Part shown: one piece after another, positions 58,701 to 64,000 of the stretch
How the letters are laid out: the number at the start of each line of letters is the position of its first letter
How positions within the stretch are numbered: the first letter of the stretch is position 1
Source: Branchiostoma lanceolatum
Taxonomy: Eukaryota > Chordata > Leptocardii > Amphioxiformes > Branchiostomatidae
Assembly: GCF_035083965.1 (NCBI RefSeq)
Contig: NC_089729.1
Coordinates: 15,364,964-15,428,963, forward strand
Reading direction: 5' to 3'
DNA: 64,000 bases
The notes under the pieces: model-generated
Seen by the model: the letters and a program-made list of their open reading frames with translations, nothing else
The model's database searches: none
Told to the model about the DNA's origin: nothing
Translations under genes and position numbers: made by a program

Positions 58701-61700
58701 TTTACAAAGTTTTTAGGGAATTAAAGACTGGTTTATTTAATAAAAGGAACGACTTGTAGCCATATAGCGGTAGGCTGATTTCTAAGTTCAGGTAATAACG
58801 GTAATTATTCACATACTTTAGACTAGTCTGTGAGCTGCAAGTACAATTTTACATAAGATTTGTCCTAGTTACAGAAATGTAAATTGTAATGTTGATAGCA
58901 TGGAAAGATCAGGTCTCTGCATTACAAGTACTTGTCATCACTTCTTATTAGGGAAATTGAAAAATTATACAGGGCACAGGCACATACTGTTGAGAGGCCG
59001 ACTTACGCCTTGTCAAGTTGCCAGGCATTTTTTCCTTAAAATTTGGCATATAATGTATTCTGCGAGCTTGTTTTGCACAGTTGCGGCACTCTGTTTTGGT
59101 TACGTTTGTTGTGGATACCATATAGTTGTGACCGAAATCAATTAAGCATAGAAATCATGTTTTGATACAGTGTGTAGGTTGTAAGCTTTCTTATTGTAAG
59201 CAGCAAAATCCTGCAAATATAAAGTCAGTAGCAAGGAATATTTAGGAAATGCCAAATTAAGCCAGCGTGCTAAATGTTAACTCGGGTGAATACCTTCTTC
59301 TGTAAGGGCTTGAAATACCTCTTTCTATTATCTGCAATCTGTCAGGAATTTCACCTGAAAATTACATTTAAAAAGATTTCTGCAACAGTTCTAGTAATCT
59401 TGCATACATGTAGCTTAGTAGCTTTTCTACACGTATGTTGTTAATGTTGTATTTTATGTGAATTTTGATCAAGTTTATGATTTTGTAATGGGCAAAAGTA
59501 TTCATCGCTTTTTGTGCTCTTGAGACATGTACTACAACAAGAATCATAAACTACTTATCAAATATGACTATTAATGTACATTTTGATCCATGATACCCAC
59601 CTCAAACTAGTACTCTTTTAGCAATACATACAAAGGTTTTTAAATCTTTTCCTGCAATCACACATTTCCTTCTGCTGATATTTTGAGCCCTGCTATCTCT
59701 GCCTGTGGGCCTTACTCTACTGTCCTGTGTGTGTTTTGTGTGGGAAGCAGTCTGGCATAACTGGACTCAGCTTTGTAGGCCAAACACCACAGCCGGCTGA
59801 CATTTGGACCATGCCAAGAATGCGCTGGGCCCTTGTGTCAACTTCGCCAAGAGTTCTTATCGAGAAGGAAATGTTCTTTCCTGAATTCTCTTGCAAGGCT
59901 AGATATGATGACAATAGCAGTGGTCTGTACAAACGCAGAATTTCCTTGGAATTTGAATGTTGATCTATACCATTTCTCTCAAATCTTGGTCTTCATAATC
60001 TTTTACATGTACTTAATGTTGTAAAAAAAACAGGAAAATGACACATTCGGCTACAAAAAGATTCAAACGTGAGTTGCTCACTCTACGCAAGAGCATCTTA
60101 TTGAAACACAACGTCCTTGCTTCAGGCAAGTTGCAATTGTAAAGAAAGTGTGTTTGGCAGCATGCCTTGTATTGTGACAAGTACAGGGTGGCACTGTTGA
60201 CAGACTCATTTAACTCAGTCATGATGTTAGGTTCAACGAGTGAAAAATACTACCAGACAACCACATACTGTAAATCTTGAAATGTTCGGTGTGGTTTTAT
60301 TTTCGCGACGACTTTTCCACCACAAATTCATGTCACTATGAATATGTAATTCAATTTGCACTACTAGTACTACAGTACTACAGAATTGTTTCAATGACAA
60401 ACTTAAAACACTGCGAGAACCTCCTTTCCTCCCTACTGTGAAATCAAGTCCACGCAAAAATAAATGAATTTGCAGTAACTGGCTTTACAGCTTCAAGACA
60501 AAAGAAAAATGAATAATTGAATTTCAACCTTGGGGGGTGGGGGGCTAGGGGTGTGAGTGTACATAATGAGTCGAAGGTTAGTAATTTACATAATTAATAC
60601 ACCACTTTTTATCTCAGAACATATTTGCTAGGTATATGAGTCATAACATTTAGATGATGTCATGCTCATTGTGTTACTTATTTGTAAACTTTGACAAGAA
60701 TAGCTGTAGGCTTTTTGATTTGGCGTTTCTGATAAGTTTGACTGTACAAAGGTCACAATGACAGAACCTGTTGTGCTGGTCAGGTAAAGGGGAGGGACTG
60801 TACATGTCAACAAAGACTGTGTTTGATAAATACTCACCAGGATACACTTTGAACTGTTGGGGCTTGAAATAGTGGGTACATATATTGGACTTTAGGGCCC
60901 CCAAAATTTTAATTAGATTCGAGCTGAATGCTCTAAATCGATATAGTAAGATTTGTAATTATGTTTTGCTGACATTCTACTTTATCTTATGTTGTGTACC
61001 CAAATTTTGGTGCACCTAAATTTTTTGGTTAGGTGCCGGAGTGCACCTATTTCCCAAAAGTCATATTTCAAACCCAGGTGTTGTGAATTAGTCACAATCA
61101 TGTGTTAGGTTGTGCTATGGCAGACACAATTGCTTCTGTATTTGCAGAAATTTTGTCCAAATTGCAAGTGATACATGTATTTCTGCTTATTATAACTTGC
61201 AGTTAAAAGAAAAAGAGCCCTGTCATTTTAAATAACTTTTCAAAAGTTGCTGATCCAGAAAAATAAGTGGCTGCTGTGCTGTTTCAGGTTACCTTGAAAA
61301 GTGTGGCTGTACAATTGACAGCTTCTATTCATCACAGCGTTGGACAAGGTTAGAGGTCAAGGCAGGTCACATGTGAGACCGTAATTCTTCTCACTGTAAT
61401 GATACAGATCTGTCTGTCAGTACATGAACTTCTGTCAGCTGTACAAAATTACAACATTTTGGCAGCAATTTTATAAACTTTTACATTTTTCCCAGCTCAG
61501 AAAAAAATCTGGCAGCTGTACAGCATTGCAAAATTTTGGTAGCTATTTTGTAAACTATCTACATGTATACCAGCTCAAACCATATCTATTGACAGACATA
61601 CTAAGCAGATTAAAAGACACCTAGTTCAAAATTGTGTTGATGTATTGAAAGTATTTTGTCTTGGAGACTTTCAAAATGCAATAAAGTTGCATTTATAAGC

Positions 61701-63605
61701 ACACTGAAATTCAGCTAAATAATTCTTCATAGCAAATTGCATAAAATTGTGGATTCATTTTGTTTTAAATTCAAGCGCAAATGAAGAATTTATTTCCATC
61801 GGGAAATTGTACATCTGCTTTCCCAATCTTTCCCAATCTAGAGCCTTTTAATCCTATTTAATCCCTAATCTGTGCAATTTGTCCATTATAACAGATTAGT
61901 GACCCTCCCCATGTACCATTATCTATTGTCTGTGGAGTCATTAAGTGTTTAATGGTGCACAAAGGAAAATCCCAGTTAACAATAGCCCATTGTTGTGTCT
62001 TTTAGAACTCTTGCTTTCAGTTTTGTCATGCGAACATGGTGATTTGCTTGTGTATATAGCTTGTGTTTGTCATAGTTTTATGGTCATTGGATTGCAAAAT
62101 TGTACCTTTTTATTTCTTGAAGCTACAATGTCAGTGACTGTAAATTTCTGGTTGCAGTGTTGTTTGTGGTAGATGGCAACTTAGACCGTGTTTGCCTTTT
62201 TTGTTCTAGAGCCAAAGTAAAAGATATCAATTCATAAAACATGATAACTTGGTGTACATGAACTTTGGAGTGTGCAGTTCTTGGTCAAAAGCATACTAGA
62301 CCTTGTACTAATCGATAAGTGAAATCACAAGGGAAAACATATGTTATTTTTGTTTCTTTTCTTTGTTTTTAGTAAAATTAGACATACAGTATTGTCTTAC
62401 TGTTAGGCTGTCAGAAAAGAAACCTTGCAAACCAACTATAGTAAAAATGAAGGCATTAACTGTAATATATAACCCTCAGCCTGCTAAGGTAGCCATTTGG
62501 TAACAAGTTTGCATTGGTTAACAGCTTAGGCAGCATGGAGAAGGTTAAACTACTGTACTCACATCTGCTTGGAGATCAGCAGGACAATGGGCAATCTCCA
62601 AGCGGATGTTAGAAGGAAGGTTTTGATATTCCAACTGACTGATTTTGCAGACACATGATGTAGCTCTGTCACTCTCAGCAAAAATGCGGTTGTTCTACAG
62701 GTTGTAAATTTTGTCCTCTACGTCTGCTTGGAGATGAGGGCATTGGTCCAAGGCTGACATGTTGGGGGTGGGATCAGTCTTGAAGAAGATGTTTTTCAAC
62801 ATTCCTAACAGTCTATGACCTTTCCTTAAGTACATCCACATGTTAGGGTCACCAGTATTGTACAGTCATACACAACTTTTATATGTTACTACTAGGGAAG
62901 AGTGCAGCAAAACTGTTTTTAGCTTTTAATTAGTCAGCCTTTTGAGCAAGTTTATGAATTCTAAGTTGCAACAACTTATCTGTTGAATGTAATCATAGAA
63001 ATGATATTGATAAATAATTTTTAATGCATCATTACATTGTGGTCACATTGGCCAGGTGGTCTTTATGTAGAGGTGGTCATTGTACAGGTTTGGATAATCA
63101 TAAGATCCATATAAATAAAGCTTTTAGTGCAGTATTAATTGTAAGCAGATGAAAGTTTTAATAGGCTTTTACACATAGTATTGCTGGGTTGATTATACAT
63201 AATAGTAATACCTTGAAAGTGTGATTTGAAAATCTAGCTTAATGTATTGTGATTAAAATGTTCAAGGGTAAAAGGAATCTGTTTTTTTGTGTATCTTATT
63301 TTACTAGGGGAATACATATCGCTTGAAAGGTATTTTTCTAGTGTGCCCCCATTATATCAACTCAAAGTAATAAAACAAATGTAACAAAAAAGTTGAATTG
63401 GTGAAGAAAGATATAATTGTTATTTTTGTGGCTACATTGTACATTTCCAATATTGTTTGTTTTTTCCCCAGGAGGATGCCTGATTCAGATCGCGGAGATT
63501 TTCCGCAACATCCAGATGCAACACGAGGAAACGGTCCAGTCCTTCCACAAGGAGCTCATCGTGCCGCTGGAACAGAAGGTCGAACAGGACAGCAGGAGTC
63601 TGCCG
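52757..63605 (+). CDS. BAIAP2: BAIAP2/IRSp53-family protein, N-terminal I-BAR part (gene continues)
   Basis: I-BAR (IMD) proteins bind PI(4,5)P2 membranes and actin and drive filopodia-type protrusions downstream of Rac/Cdc42. Exons: 52757-52804, 53065-53140, 53471-53557, 63472-63605 (345 nt, 115 aa, ending phase 0 at a GTAAGA donor). MARVEEAHRITDLTYK, NFAPAVRNLISMGKAYEKSL, ARGYFEALMKLGEQA, QIAEIFRNIQMQHEE and PLEQKVEQDSRSLP align without gaps to the start of BAIAP2/BAIAP2L1. Only about half of the ~230-residue IMD lies here; any SH3 domain is beyond the window. BAIAP2 rather than MTSS1 is favoured by the RITDLTYK and GKAYEK..AG segments. A single pre-duplication ortholog of BAIAP2, L1 and L2 is likely. 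Intron 3 is 9.9 kb. Confidence 0.93.
53558..56660. other. Intron 3 of the I-BAR gene, first part; nothing distinct seen
   Basis: AT-rich sequence with no convincing exon, long frame or clear inverted-repeat element. Confidence 0.6.
56671..56855. mobile_element. Harbinger-type hairpin MITE, 185 bp
   Basis: Nearly the whole element is a palindrome. Arms GGCCACAC.AATT…TTGGTTAACGGATTTTTATTTT are mirrored at the right end, and the centre is AGAAGGCTGG/CCCAGCCTTCT. A 3-bp TAA flanks each side (56668-56670, 56856-56858). Confidence 0.88.
57592..57801. mobile_element. MITE of the ACTGTAAAT family
   Basis: Ends ACTGTAAATGCATTT / AAATTTCTGCATTTACAGT-like. An internal hairpin TTCGCGGTG..CCGTGAACATAAAACCACCGCG spans 57700-57790. 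Confidence 0.75.
57905..58515. mobile_element. Nested inverted-repeat element
   Basis: Outer ends resemble CTAAGCCACGACTTAACTCCC against GGCTAGGTGTGGCTTAAAC. An inner inverted pair is CCCCGACCAGTCGATCGCATTGAAA against TTTCAATGCAATCGATTGGTCGGGG. The middle matches 1460-1690. Confidence 0.6.
58516..60260. other. Intron 3 of the I-BAR gene, middle; nothing distinct seen
   Basis: No convincing exon or repeat. Short frames near 59.7-60.0 kb have no domain signature. Confidence 0.5.
60268..60478. mobile_element. MITE of the ACTGTAAAT family, diverged
   Basis: Ends TACTGTAAAT / TTTGCAGTAA, inner GTGGTTTTATTTTCGCG against CACGCAAAAATAAA. Confidence 0.6.
60479..63471. other. Intron 3 of the I-BAR gene, last part
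   Basis: AT-rich. Two small inverted repeats at 62550-62600 and near 62720 use CATCTGCTTGGAGAT / ATCTCCAAGCGGATG, a motif also at 19.8 and 41.3 kb, probably MITE ends. Nothing else is supported. Confidence 0.55.
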
Positions 63606-64000
63606 GTAAGAAATCACGCCAAATATCGTATTTCAGGTTTTATTCTCTAATGCTTCTCTAGGATTGAATTTTGTTTACAACATTTGAAAAGTTTTATAAG
63701 AGAAATTTTGTTGTGATGTAATATAATGATAATTTTGTTGTTTTGTGATTCAATCATGTCATAATTATGCATTTGTCTGTCTTCCAATGTCATTTCAATA
63801 AGTCGGTTCACTGCTTCAACTGTGCATGCACAGTGTGGTGCATTGTGGGTAATATGTCAAAGTTGAAGACCCCTGAGACTAAAGTCTCGGACCAGAGTTT
63901 TTTTTACGATTTTGTATGTAAGCCTACACCCTCAGGCTGAGGGGCTACGATTCCGCCACGAAAAGAAGGACCAAAAACATAATCATATCGGCAAAACGCG

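Overview
This is 64 kb of animal nuclear DNA. Short exons with clean GT/AG borders, 0.1-10 kb introns, and vertebrate-like intron placement in HAGH and an I-BAR gene show this. So do secreted proteins built from trefoil and fucolectin-type domains, and a very dense load of small DNA transposons, SINEs and LINE tails. A lancelet (Branchiostoma) is my best inference; nothing in the sequence proves the genus.

The left half (about 1-36 kb) is accessory and repeat-rich. Two paralogous secreted-protein genes lie on the minus strand. Gene A (7232 to 1861) has a signal peptide, tandemly duplicated acidic modules and a P-type trefoil domain. Gene B (27015 to 21507) has the same signal-peptide and acidic modules, then two tiny collagen-like exons, two fucolectin (FTP/F5_8-like) domains, a partial VWC-like Cys-rich segment and an acidic tail. 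Most module exons are phase 1-1, so A and B read as one ancestral secreted protein given different C-terminal domains by exon shuffling. Gene A carries a recent tandem duplication of a ~2 kb exon block. Between the genes lie a ~1.2 kb tandem array with an internal GC-rich minisatellite (8975-12985, resuming 15043-15860), a (TG)n tract and a tandem-repeat-bearing element (19470-20590). A degenerate Tc1 element sits inside gene B.

The right half holds three conserved genes. HAGH (glyoxalase II, + strand) has coding exons 40504-44837, a possible TATA-box promoter and 5' UTR exon near 37.6 kb, and a possible alternative exon. A tail-to-tail minus-strand gene (52314 to 46230, 332 aa) joins a TFPT-like coiled region to a complete HMG box, linking animal TFPT (INO80 complex) with the yeast HMG-box INO80 subunit Nhp10. 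It is separated by 442 bp, with a CCAAT box and a perfect CRE, from the + strand BAIAP2/IRSp53-family gene. The first four coding exons of that gene (115 aa of the I-BAR domain) lie at 52757-63605, including a 9.9 kb third intron, and the gene continues past the window.

The introns and spacers hold many classifiable transposon remnants. They include two hAT MITEs with perfect 8-bp target duplications, Harbinger-type MITEs with 3-bp duplications, TA-flanked elements, tRNA-derived SINEs, LINE 3' ends, elements ending in a small hairpin, and a striking array of seven near-perfect palindromes at 36.1 kb. Two insertions can be dated relative to local duplications because an empty copy of the site is also in the window. 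No rRNA, tRNA gene or CRISPR array was found.
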